From contig NZ_JAPEPZ010000001.1 in NCBI RefSeq assembly GCF_026339875.1, positions 3,596,001 to 3,660,000 on the forward strand: a DNA stretch of 64,000 bases. The letters are read 5' to 3'. Each line of letters opens with the position of its first letter. Position 1 is the first letter of the stretch. Below, one piece after another: positions 27,128 through 33,914 of the stretch. Origin of the DNA: Streptomyces sp. NBC_01571 (GTDB lineage Bacteria; Actinomycetota; Actinomycetes; Streptomycetales; Streptomycetaceae). The notes beneath the pieces are model-generated. The model searched no databases. It had not been told where the DNA came from and saw only the letters and a list, made by a program, of their open reading frames with translations. Both the position numbers and the translations under genes were made by a program.

Positions 27128-27260
27128 CCTCGATGCGAACTATGGGCGTGAAGGACGCAGGTCTGGCGAGCACGTCAATTGGACGACTGGGGCCGGTAGT
27201 GGTCGGTTGCGGTCGTGGTGGTTGCTGTACTTCGCTGCGGTACAGCACCGGATTGACGAT
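27128..27260. repeat. Dispersed hairpin-bearing repeat, copy A
   Basis: Shares CTCGATGCGAACTA at its left end with copy B at 28077-28210. It also shares a ~54-base right part containing GGTTGCTGTAC-TTCGCTGC, which folds as GCTGTAC/GTACAGC with a TTCGCTGCG loop. The middle differs between copies. Confidence 0.6.
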
Positions 27261-27272
27261 GGGGCACGGTCA

Positions 27273-27689
27273 TCAGAAGGCGTCTTGCCACCATCGATGA
27301 GGTGGGTTGCCGTACGGCACAGCGTCGGGACGTTCGAGGATCTTCATATCGAGAGGCTGCACGATATTGCGGAGCTCCCGCGCGGTCTTCCTGGGGAGAG
27401 CGCAGATCGCTAGTTCCAGCAGATCTCGCTCGTCCGCGGGTTCCGGGCAACAGTCCGGAACTCCGCACCGATCTCCGAACGGCGAAGGGAGTTGATCCCA
27501 CGGTGCACGGGCGATGGCATTCCACCGAGTGAGAGCTTGCTTAACCAGGCCGGGTTGGAGACGAGTCCGCTCCAACTGAATGATCTGTGCCTGAGCCGGG
27601 CCAGAGAGCCGGCCGAGCTTCGAGTAGCGGCGATGCGCAGCAAAGCGCCTGTTGTCCGCCCGCAGGCGTGATGGGCGCCTACGCGGCAT
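27273..27689 (-). CDS. Hypothetical protein with Cys-rich segment
   Basis: 138 residues from ATG 27689, with AAAGG a few bases upstream. It begins very basic (MPRRRPSRLRADNRRFAAHR), continues RYSKLGRLSGPAQAQIIQLE and QALTRWNAIARAPWDQLPSP, then has a Cys cluster FGDRCGVPDCCPEPADERDL, and ends with RKTARELRNIVQPLDMKILE. The composition (basic N-terminus, possible zinc site) and consistent heptad-like helices suggest a genuine DNA- or RNA-associated protein. It lies between the two hairpin repeats. No family is assigned with confidence. Confidence 0.55.
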   Translation of the reverse strand: MPRRRPSRLRADNRRFAAHRRYSKLGRLSGPAQAQIIQLERTRLQPGLVKQALTRWNAIARAPWDQLPSPFGDRCGVPDCCPEPADERDLLELAICALPRKTARELRNIVQPLDMKILERPDAVPYGNPPHRWWQDAF

Positions 27690-28076
27690 GGACCTTTCGG
27701 CTGCAAGTCATGAAGGGCAGTCTGACACGCGGCCGGGCTGATGCGAAGGTCGGTGGCGTCCCAGGCAATCCAGAGGCCCTCCCCGGGTGAGCCCCTGATC
27801 GACCGCAGGGTTTGGACCTGTGGCCTCATCCTTATCAGGTCGATCACGGGGACCATCGACGTCGGTCAACCTGTCCTCTGCCTCGTCCTGCTGGCTGCTG
27901 AGGTTCGGCGTCGACCGCCCCTGTTCGCGCCTGTTGGTGTCAGGCGCTGGTGTCAGACCTGAAACTCCTGGACTGGTTCCCCTGCCCTTTGTGCGGCCTC
28001 TGCGGAAGTGGGCCCGTGCAGACCTGGAACGCATCACCTTTCTGATCGAGATCGTGATGTGTTCCTGTCGGTCGCG

Positions 28077-28210
28077 CTCCTCGATGCGAACTACGGCGCG
28101 ACGGTCGCTGAGGCTTGCTGGGCTGCCCAGCAAGCCGCGTACGTGCAGTGATGGCCGGCTGCGGTCGTACCGGTTGCTGTACTTCGCTGCTGTACGGCAA
28201 CCGGCTCCAC
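28077..28210. repeat. Dispersed hairpin-bearing repeat, copy B
   Basis: Second copy, in the same orientation as copy A. The stem CCGGTTGCTGTAC pairs with GTACGGCAACCGG (one mismatch) around TTCGCTGCT. The interval between copies (27690-28076) holds no convincing gene besides the one at 27273-27689. Confidence 0.6.
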
Positions 28211-28211
28211 C

Positions 28212-28454
28212 TCATCGGTCCTGCTGCCGTTGTCTACGACGCAACCGCCTGGCAGTGACGACGGTGACGAAGAAAGTGCCGCCTACTGTCATGGGGAGCT
28301 CAGAGGTGAAGGGCCTTAGAGGGGGGTCTTCAAGGAAGGCCCGGGCGAACGCGATTCCGATCAGGGCAGCTGTCAGCGTGATCGCCCACAGGAGCAGTAC
28401 GAGCGACCATGTGCTCCGGGCGCTCAGCCAAGAAGTCATTGGATCATCATGCAC
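28212..28454 (-). CDS. Small two-helix membrane protein
   Basis: 80 residues: MHDDPMTSWLSARSTWSLVL leads into a first helix (LVLLLWAITLTAALIGIAFA); the second helix is LPMTVGGTFFVTVVTARRLR with a basic tail RRRQRQQDR. Start ATG 28454 or the internal ATG five codons on. Hydrophobic pattern and inside-positive tail support a real membrane protein, but no family is recognised. It is the last gene before the integrative-element boundary. Confidence 0.6.
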   Translation of the reverse strand: MHDDPMTSWLSARSTWSLVLLLWAITLTAALIGIAFARAFLEDPPLRPFTSELPMTVGGTFFVTVVTARRLRRRQRQQDR

Positions 28455-29009
28455 CCGACATACCGCCGACCACAGTCCCCCTCGCTAGAAAGTCACGCTC
28501 AACCAGCCCTCAGTGACGTCCTGTTGGGCAACTGCTTCCCTTAAGCGCGACCCGCCCCAACTCCCATCCCGTCTGCCGTCGACCCACACACCGTGGAGCG
28601 GGCGTGGTTCATGGCGTCCAGGTGGAGCGCGCCACTGTACGAACGACCTTGACGCCCTGGGCCACGACTACCCGACTCTGCCTGGGGCGATGGCAGACGG
28701 GATGGGAGCACCCCGCGCACGCCGCTGCTCGCCCGGCACTCTCGAACGGCGCCCCCTCCATCTCGGAGCCTGAGCGCCCCCGCCGGAGGCATTCTTTGAC
28801 CGGGAGTGCTGTGTATGCAGATCTCTACGCTCGGGCCGTTGCTTGCTGCGGCCCCATGGGCCGGCCCCGGCGCCGAATGAGTTCGGCGCCGCAGGTACGA
28901 CACCAGTACGCCTGTCTCCTCACCACGGACCTCGGCCCGGTCGGCGTCGGCCAGGCGGACTCCCTACGGGCCAGCCGGCACGACGGCTCCCAGCAGCCAA
29001 AAAGATCAG
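28455..29009. other. Intergenic stretch, no clear gene
   Basis: Only a 32-codon minus-strand frame (28825-28923) with AYWCRTCGAELIRRRGRP, resembling the CxxCG start of small actinobacterial zinc-finger proteins, stands out; it is too short and lacks the usual second Cys pair. Probably a fragment. Confidence 0.4.
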
Positions 29010-29048
29010 GCCCAGGTCCCGGAATCACACCGGTTGACCTGGGCCTCT
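29010..29048. terminator. Terminator hairpin copied from the tRNA-Val 3' flank (left copy)
   Basis: AGGCCCAGGTC pairs with GACCTGGGCCT (11 bp). It lies next to the left att site just as the related hairpin at 33571-33612 lies next to the intact tRNA gene. Confidence 0.75.
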
Positions 29049-29065
29049 CTCGCGTCCCGAACCTC

Positions 29066-29113
29066 GTGGGCGCGGACGGTTTCGAACCGCCGACAGCCAC
29101 CTTGTAAGGGCGG
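29066..29113. repeat. attL: 3' half of tRNA-Val
   Basis: 48 bases starting GTGGGCGCGGACGGTTTCGA repeat the 3' half of the tRNA-Val(TAC) gene at 33631-33678, with two mismatches; homology stops abruptly after AAGGGCGG. It marks the left end of an integrated element, orientation direct with respect to the right copy. Confidence 0.85.
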
Positions 29114-29416
29114 ACGTGATCGGCAGCATGGGTGCCCAGGTCGCTCCGGCTGTAGCCACTGCCCAGGTGAACGGTGCATCTCGACTGTGGCGAGCCGTCG
29201 TTGACCGTGGTTGGCCGCACGATGTGGCACGACTGTGGCACGTTCGGAACGATCGAGCGTTTAGAAGGCGCTTGGCGAGATCACCGGCGCACGCCCTCTG
29301 ACCTCACGTTCTTCGGCTGACGACTGCGGACGTGCGGCGCCTTCGACACGCATTCGACAGAGTGGCGGGCAACGCGGGTCGGCTGAAGCCGTACGCCCGG
29401 GGGTATCCGCCTGAAC

Positions 29417-29524
29417 ATGCTTGCTCTGATTGCCTACCGCTCGTACCACGGCGCAACGACCGTGTGGGCCTTCGTCGTTGCCATCCTCATCGTGCTGGTG
29501 GCCGGTTGGTACATCCGACGCTGA
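29417..29524 (+). CDS. 35-residue single-helix membrane peptide
   Basis: MLALIAYRSYHGATTVWAFV followed by VAILIVLVAGWYIRR. A short polar head, a 17-19-residue hydrophobic helix and a WYIRR end make a plausible small membrane protein. The ribosome site is weak (GGGGGT 13 bases upstream). It lies just inside the left end of the element; such minute membrane ORFs are common in AICE backbones. Could still be chance. Confidence 0.42.
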   Translation: MLALIAYRSYHGATTVWAFVVAILIVLVAGWYIRR

Positions 29525-29570
29525 AGGTAGTCGCGACACCCGCGCATCTGCTTCCGCAGGTCCGGTAGGC

Positions 29571-29718
29571 CGCTATGGACGGTTGATCGAAATCTCGTAG
29601 ACGATCTCGTAGTGAGCGGCGGGCACCACGATGTCCGCAGTCTCCACGGCCCGCCCCTCGTCGCTGTAATACGTCCGCGCCGCGACACTCTGGATGCCGG
29701 GTGCAGGTCGGGCAACTG
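29571..29718 (-). pseudogene. C-terminal fragment of a GntR/UTRA regulator
   Basis: The minus-strand frame ending at 29571 reads PGIQSVAARTYYSDEGRAVE then TADIVVPAAHYEIVYEISIN. R-T-Y-Y-(S/D)-D-x-G-R-x-V-E-T-A-D-I-V-V-P is the end of UTRA effector domains in Streptomyces GntR regulators. Upstream the frame soon meets a stop and the DNA-binding domain is absent. AICEs often carry a GntR repressor (KorSA type), so this may be the element's lost repressor. Confidence 0.65.
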
Positions 29719-29834
29719 CTCCGGAGGCCCTCTGGGCCTGTGGCGTCGCTGCTGGTCACAGGGCCGCTTCTGCGTGCTCGACGGCTGCATGTCCACGGAT
29801 GGTCCACGGGCGCTGATGCCTACCCGCATGTGCC

Positions 29835-29980
29835 GGACCGGTGCTGCGGGACGAGTCGGGGCGGGGGTTGCCTCTGGTGGAGGTACTCGCGGAGAGGTGG
29901 GCCGTAGGGGAGCGCGAGCTCGGCGGGATCGTGAGGTGCAAGTTGACCCTGGTGGACGGGGGAGCCACTCGTACGCGCGC
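29835..29980 (+). pseudogene. C-terminal fragment of an anti-sigma/HATPase_c protein
   Basis: The frame reads VLRDESGRGLPLVEVLAERW then AVGERELGGIVRCKLTLVDG. D-E-S-G-R-G-L-x-L-V-E-x-L-A-x-R-W-x-V is the G2-box end of RsbW-like ATPases that are abundant in Streptomyces; the N-box and G1-box are missing. Only the tail survives. Confidence 0.6.
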
Positions 29981-30142
29981 GCGTGACGACGACACGCCAA
30001 GCGCCGGTTCCCGAATCACGATTTTACGTTACATGAGGTGTCTTTGACGGCGAGTCGGACTCAACGGTGCATTGCGGACGTCAATATGAATATGTCCGAC
30101 CCAGGCAGGCGCATTTGGCACCTGCCGTGAAAGGAGCACGGA

Positions 30143-30409
30143 ATGCGGGTTTCCCGTTTTGCCGCCGCGCTGGGCGTCGCGGCCGCCATCCTGGTAGGCG
30201 GCGCCACTGGCGCCAGCGCCGCCGCCGCGCCTTCGGTGGTATCTCATGCCACGCACGACCGTGGTCACGACCATAGGGGCGGCGACCGTGACGGCCGCTG
30301 GGGTCACGACCACGACGGCCGCTGGGGCCACCACCGCGGCGACCGTGACGGCCGCTGGGGTCACGACCACGACGGCCGCTGGGGTCACGACCGCGACGAC
30401 CACCGCTGA
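30143..30409 (+). CDS. Secreted His/Asp/Arg/Trp-rich repeat peptide
   Basis: 88 residues from ATG 30143 with AAAGGAG seven bases upstream. The signal peptide is clear (MRVSRFAAALGVAAAILVGG, cleavage after TGASAAAA). The mature ~55 residues are built from near-repeats of DRDGRWGHDHDGRWGHHRG: the four-residue core GRWG appears four times, flanked by alternating HDHD, HHRG and DRDD. The density of His and Asp suggests metal binding (Zn, Cu, Ni or Ca) outside the cell. No Cys. It sits inside the decayed element, yet its promoter, ribosome site and frame look intact. No family is recognised. Confidence 0.75.
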   Translation: MRVSRFAAALGVAAAILVGGATGASAAAAPSVVSHATHDRGHDHRGGDRDGRWGHDHDGRWGHHRGDRDGRWGHDHDGRWGHDRDDHR

Positions 30410-30479
30410 CCGTCCTTGGGGGTGCACTTCCGCTGTTGGGGAGGGCACCCCTTCCGCGTCCTCCGCATACCTTCGGCCG

Positions 30480-30640
30480 CACAGACACCCGCGACTGGCC
30501 GAGATCTACGATCCGCTCGATTCCGACCGCAGGGATCTGGATCCGCACATTGGTGTCGTGCAGGAGTTCAATACGCGTCGGGTGCTGGACATCGGATCCA
30601 GGGACGGGTGCGCGACACCCGCTTTAGGAGTTCGATCCGG
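30480..30640 (+). pseudogene. N-terminal fragment of a class I SAM methyltransferase
   Basis: In the frame through 30484-30600 the sequence reads RLAEIYDPLDSDRRDLDPHI then GVVQEFNTRRVLDIGSRDGC. This matches the start of Streptomyces class I methyltransferases (L-A-x-(L/I)-Y-D-P-L-D-x-D-R-x-D-L-D, then V-L-D-(I/V)-G-x-G-x-G) with the glycine motif damaged (GSRDG). No catalytic part follows. The wider 30640-30800 stretch shows nothing else. Confidence 0.6.
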
Positions 30641-30807
30641 CGGCCCTTCGAGGCCTGCATAGCGGCTTCGTACCGCCGTTCGTGGGTGCGCCCTCAGCTG
30701 CACTAATACGCCGACGTTCGCGCCCGTTGATGTCAGGACTCGATGTCAGCTGGCTCGCTGACGTCCCTGACCCGCGGATCGTGAGGCAAAGGCGTTTGCG
30801 GGGTCAC

Positions 30808-30844
30808 AGGGCGTATCGCCCCCAGGTAGGGGGCGATACGCCCT
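30808..30844. terminator. Strong hairpin downstream of the DinB-family gene
   Basis: A perfect 16-bp stem (AGGGCGTATCGCCCCC with GGGGGCGATACGCCCT) and a five-base loop AGGTA, 12 bases past the stop of the minus-strand DinB gene. Confidence 0.85.
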
Positions 30845-30856
30845 GCCGCGCGCTGG

Positions 30857-31426
30857 CTAACCCATGGTCTTGGCGCCGTCCAGGGACTCGCGGATGATGT
30901 CGGCGTGGCCGGCGTGCTGGGCGGTCTCGGTGATGATGTGCATCAGTACCCGGCGGGCCGACCATCGCGTGCCCGGTTCGGACCACGGGGCCTTCGGTAG
31001 CGGTTGTGTGGCGTCCAGGTCGGGGAGGGTGGCGATCAGTTCGTCTGTTCGGCGGGCTACCTCGGCGTAGTCGGCGAGCACGCCGGTCAGCGTCTCGCCG
31101 GGCAGCATCCGGAACTCGTCGGCCCGTCGGGCCCAGTCGGCATCGGTCATGGAGGTGAAGTCGGGCATCGCCGACGGGCCGTCCAGGATGAACTGCGCCC
31201 AGGCTCGCTCGACCGCAGTGACATGTTTGATCAGGCCGCCCAAGCACAGCTGGCTGGCGGTGGTCCGGCGCCCGGCCTGCTCGTCGGTGAGGTCACGGGT
31301 GGTGAATCGCAGGAAGTGACGATGCTTGGCCAGGGCCTCCAGCAAGTCGGCGCGCTCGCCGGTAGCGGTGGGCTCATGGGCCGAGTCGTGGGTGGCCAGT
31401 TCGTTGACAGTCACGGTCTCGCTCAT
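30857..31426 (-). CDS. DinB-family protein (DUF664)
   Basis: 189 residues. DinB four-helix-bundle features: RADLLEALAKHRHFLRFTTR, TASQLCLGGLIKHVTAVERA (first metal His), TLTGVLADYAEVARRTDELI and SARRVLMHIITETAQHAGHA (H-x-x-x-E-x-x-x-H-x-x-H-A-D, the remaining metal ligands). DUF664 members are thought to act as metal-dependent thiol (mycothiol or bacillithiol) transferases in detoxification. A perfect 17-bp palindrome upstream (31485-31501) suggests control by an HxlR/MarR-type regulator, but no such gene remains nearby. Confidence 0.88.
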   Translation of the reverse strand: MSETVTVNELATHDSAHEPTATGERADLLEALAKHRHFLRFTTRDLTDEQAGRRTTASQLCLGGLIKHVTAVERAWAQFILDGPSAMPDFTSMTDADWARRADEFRMLPGETLTGVLADYAEVARRTDELIATLPDLDATQPLPKAPWSEPGTRWSARRVLMHIITETAQHAGHADIIRESLDGAKTMG

Positions 31427-31484
31427 GGTCGCTGCCTTCCGTGGTTCGTCTTGTGCCGGGCAAGGAGGACGCTAGGGGGCATGG

Positions 31485-31501
31485 AGGTCAGATACTGACC
31501 T
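31485..31501. promoter_or_regulatory. Perfect 17-bp palindromic operator candidate
   Basis: AGGTCAG-ATA-CTGACCT lies 59 bases upstream of the DinB-family start. GGTCAG-N3-CTGACC sites are typical of HxlR/MarR-like repressors placed between divergent genes; the divergent partner is absent here and a tRNA-like junction starts 50 bases further on. Confidence 0.6.
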
Positions 31502-31551
31502 AAATGACCGGAGGGGTGAGGATGCTGAGGCTTGACCTGGTGCTTGACCTG

Positions 31552-31575
31552 TCGGGGTGGCGGGATTTGAACCCA
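31552..31575 (-). repeat. tRNA-Pro-like 3' end fragment (putative relic att site)
   Basis: On the minus strand this reads GGGTTCAAATCCCGCC followed by ACCCCGA. This is the T-arm and acceptor 3' end of a bacterial tRNA-Pro (R-G-G-T-T-C-A-A-A-T-C-C-x-G-C-C-A-C-C-C-C-G-A). No 5' half is present, and CAG follows in place of CCA. It coincides with the point where the rep gene loses its N-terminal half. Confidence 0.6.
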
Positions 31576-32204
31576 TCCACGCCGCCGCCGCGCACTCCTA
31601 CACCTCGGTCTCCGCCCCGGCCGCCGACATCCAGCCAGCGCGCACCTTCCGGTGGGGCACCCAGCTCGACGTCCGCCCCGTGAAGGCATTCGGCGACGGC
31701 TCCGACATCACCGAGCAGGCCGTCGCCTCCTACGTCGCGAAGTACGCCACCAGAGCCGCCGAGAACACCGGCACCCTCGACCAGCGGATCGGCGAACTCG
31801 CCGAACTCGACCGCCACCAGATCCCCGACCACACCCGCCGCCTCATCGAAGCCTGCAAACAGCTCGATCCGCTCTACCCCGAACGGCGACTGTGGGCGTG
31901 GGCTCACATGCTCGGCTTCCGCGGCCACTTCAGCTCGAAGTCCCGCCGCTACTCCACCACCCTCGGCGAACTCCGCCAGGCCCGCGCCGACTTCCGCGCC
32001 GCACAGGAACGGCAAGCCCTCGGCCTGGAGGAGCGCGAGCCGGACACCGTCCTCGTCCTCGCCGACTGGCAGTACGCCGGCCACGGCCACACCCCCGGCG
32101 AATCCGCCCTCGCCGCCACCATCGCCCGCGACCTCCAACACAACCGCGAAACAGCCCGCGAAGCCCTACGCGACCAACTCGCCCTGGAGGGAGCCGCAGC
32201 ATGA
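31557..32204 (+). pseudogene. RepSA-like replication initiator, N-terminally truncated
   Basis: 215 residues, roughly the C-terminal half of AICE replication initiators (full length about 450-500). Recognisable segments are HSYTSVSAPAADIQPARTFR, WGTQLDVRPVKAFGDGSDIT, EQAVASYVAKYATRAAENTG (the Y-V-x-K-Y-x-x-K/R catalytic-type helix), LWAWAHMLGFRGHFSSKSRR and DWQYAGHGHTPGESALAATI. The first ~8 residues come from the tRNA-Pro-like junction. The stop overlaps the xis start (ATGA). Without the N-terminal domain it should not replicate the element. Confidence 0.82.
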
Positions 32205-32413
32205 AGGGCCGATACCTCAGCGTCGATCAGGTGGCCGAACTGCTCGGCACCTCGGCGCGCTTCCCCCGACGGCTGATAGCCGAGCGGCGCATCACCTTCG
32301 TGAAGGTCGGCCGTCACGTCCGCATCCCGGAGAGTGCCGTGGACGCCTACATCACGGAGCACACCGTGGAACCGATCACGGTCCGTGCCACGCGCCTGAA
32401 GGCGGTGGCGTGA
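32201..32413 (+). CDS. xis: Excisionase (helix-turn-helix, MerR-like)
   Basis: 70 residues: MKGRYLSVDQVAELLGTSAR, FPRRLIAERRITFVKVGRHV, RIPESAVDAYITEHTVEP. The winged-helix pattern (Y-L-(S/T)-V-x-x-V-A-x-x-L-G-T, then F-x-K-V-G-R-H-V-R-I) is that of AICE Xis proteins, which bend att DNA for excision. It overlaps rep by four bases and int by one, the usual operon. Intact, though the partner integrase is not. Confidence 0.88.
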   Translation: MKGRYLSVDQVAELLGTSARFPRRLIAERRITFVKVGRHVRIPESAVDAYITEHTVEPITVRATRLKAVA

Positions 32414-33536
32414 TGGCGAACTCCAAGGGGCGCCGTCGTCGCTTCGGGTCCGTGCGCAAGCGGCCCTCTGGCCGCTTCCAGGCCCGCTACCGGGGCCCGG
32501 ACGGTCTGATGCGCACGGCTGACGCGACCTTCGCGACGCAGACCGCTGGCTCGTCAACCAAGAGGCCAAGATCCTCGACGGCGACTGGGCGAACCCGGAC
32601 GTCAAGATTGCGTTCGGTGACTTCGCGCAGTCGTGGTTCAAGGATCGCGACTACGCGGCCACCACGCGGGAGCGCAACGCCGGCGTGCTCAACCGGCACA
32701 TCCTGCCGACGTTCCGCACGGTCCCCCTGCGGGAGATCACCACTCCGCAGGTACGGCGCTGGCGTACCGACCTCCTCGACGCCGGGGTCGGGCCGGCCAC
32801 CGTCTCCAAGGCGTACCAAGTCCTCCGGGCCATCATGAACACGGCCGTGGATGATGGGCTGATCGAACGGAATCCGTGCCGGGTCAAGGGCGCGGGAACG
32901 GTCACCCACACCGAGCGGCCGTTCCTCTCTGTCCCCGGGGTGTACCGGCTCGCCGACGCGGTCCCGCCTCACTGCCGCGTCCTGGTGCTCCTGGCCGCGT
33001 TCGCCGCGCTCCGCTTCGGTGAGCTGGCCGCGCTCCAGCGCCGGGACATCGACCTGGAGGCCCGTACCGTCTCCGTCCGTCGCTCGTACTCCGAGACCCG
33101 GACCGACGGCCTCACGGTCAAGGCACCCAAGAGCGCGCCGGGCGTCCGCACCGTGGCGTTCCCGGCCTCTCTCGTGCCCGACTTGGCGCACCACCTCGCG
33201 GAGCATGCGGAAGCCGGCCGCACCGGGCTCGTCTTCGTCGGGGCCCGCGGCGGTGTCCTCCGGCGGAACAACTTCCGGCGGATCTGGCTCCGCGCCCTCT
33301 CCACGACCGGTCTCGGTGACGTCCACTTCCACGATCTCCGGCACACCGGCAACACCCTCGCCGCGACCGGCGGCGCCACCACCCGCGAACTGATGCACCG
33401 CATGGGCCACTCGTCGGTGCGGGCCGCGCTGGTCTATCAACACCTCGTCAACGGCCGCGACCACCAGATCGCGGACTACGTGGGCGGTCAGATCAAGAAG
33501 GTGAAGCGGCCTCCGCGCGGCCCATCTGGCACGTGA
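32413..33536 (+). pseudogene. int: Frameshifted tyrosine integrase
   Basis: Reading begins at ATG 32413 (SKGRRRRFGSVRKRPSGRFQ, ARYRGPDGLMRTADATFATQ), then the family sequence continues in another frame from about 32540 (DADRWLVNQEAKILDGDWAN). Restoring one extra copy of GACGCAGACC at that point would repair the frame, so slippage between two 10-bp repeats is the likely cause. Downstream the catalytic domain is complete: AALRFGELAALQRRDIDLEA (Arg I), VHFHDLRHTGNTLAATGGAT (H-x-x-R), HRMGHSSVRAALVYQHLVNG (G-H-S and Tyr). The gene ends 93 bases from the tRNA-Val gene, its expected target. Confidence 0.85.
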
Positions 33537-33570
33537 GTGGCACGGCGGCGAAAAGTCGTCGAGAAAGATC

Positions 33571-33612
33571 AAGGCCCAGGTCTCCGGCTTCGCACCGGTT
33601 GACCTGGGCCTT
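33571..33612. terminator. Hairpin between integrase and tRNA-Val
   Basis: AAGGCCCAGGTC and GACCTGGGCCTT form a 12-bp stem around an 18-base loop, serving both the integrase and the tRNA transcript. A diverged copy lies beside attL. Confidence 0.75.
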
Positions 33613-33628
33613 AGTCGTGTCCTGAGAC

Positions 33629-33703
33629 TGGTGGGCGCGGACGGTTTCGAACCGCCGACATCCGCCTTGTAAGGGCGGCGCTCTACCACTGAGCTACGCG
33701 CCC
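33629..33703 (-). tRNA. tRNA-Val(TAC)
   Basis: Minus strand 5' GGGCGCGTAGCTCAGTGGTA at 33703. The acceptor stem GGGCGCG/CGCGCCC is perfect, the anticodon arm is CCGCC-CTTACAA-GGCGG (anticodon TAC), the T-arm has GGTTCGAAA, and the gene-encoded CCA is at 33631-33629. The 3' half is duplicated at 29066-29113, showing it is the integration target of the adjacent element and was restored on integration. Confidence 0.96.
33631..33678. repeat. attR: 3' half of the intact tRNA-Val gene
   Basis: Direct copy of attL (29066-29113), running from the CCA end through the anticodon loop to AAGGGCGG. Confidence 0.85.
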
Positions 33704-33914
33704 AGGACGAGTCGACAGCCTACATTGCCCGGGGGCATGCCCCGCAAACCCGTATCCGGCCGGAAGGGCCGGTGGGCGGGGGTTAACCCCACCCCCGATC
33801 CGCCAGCCGCCCGGATCCCCCGCCGGGGCCCGGATCCGTACGGTCGGAGTGCGTCGGAGGAACGTGCCCGAGGGGCCCGGCGCACTCGCGTTCTTCTCAG
33901 GGGGATGGATCTTC

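Larger units (their letters stand above)
29066..33678. mobile_element. Decayed actinomycete integrative element (AICE-like) in tRNA-Val(TAC)
   Basis: About 4.6 kb bounded by direct repeats of the tRNA-Val 3' end. The right part keeps the pSAM2-like order rep - xis - int next to the tRNA, with ATGA-type overlaps. The rep gene lacks its N-terminal half, the integrase is frameshifted, and no FtsK-like transfer gene remains. The left part carries gene fragments (GntR-type, anti-sigma ATPase-type, methyltransferase) plus a DinB-family gene and a secreted peptide gene. A tRNA-Pro-like 3' end at the rep breakpoint indicates a second recombination event. It is probably immobile. Confidence 0.78.

Noticed and set aside
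27820..28488. 222-codon plus-strand frame
   Set aside because: Runs through the hairpin repeat and antisense to the small membrane protein; no coherent domain.
28541..28903. 120-codon minus-strand frame
   Set aside because: Low-complexity composition and no supporting start context.
29066..29113. A second tRNA-Val gene
   Set aside because: Only the 3' half is present; the 5' acceptor, D-arm and half of the anticodon stem are missing.
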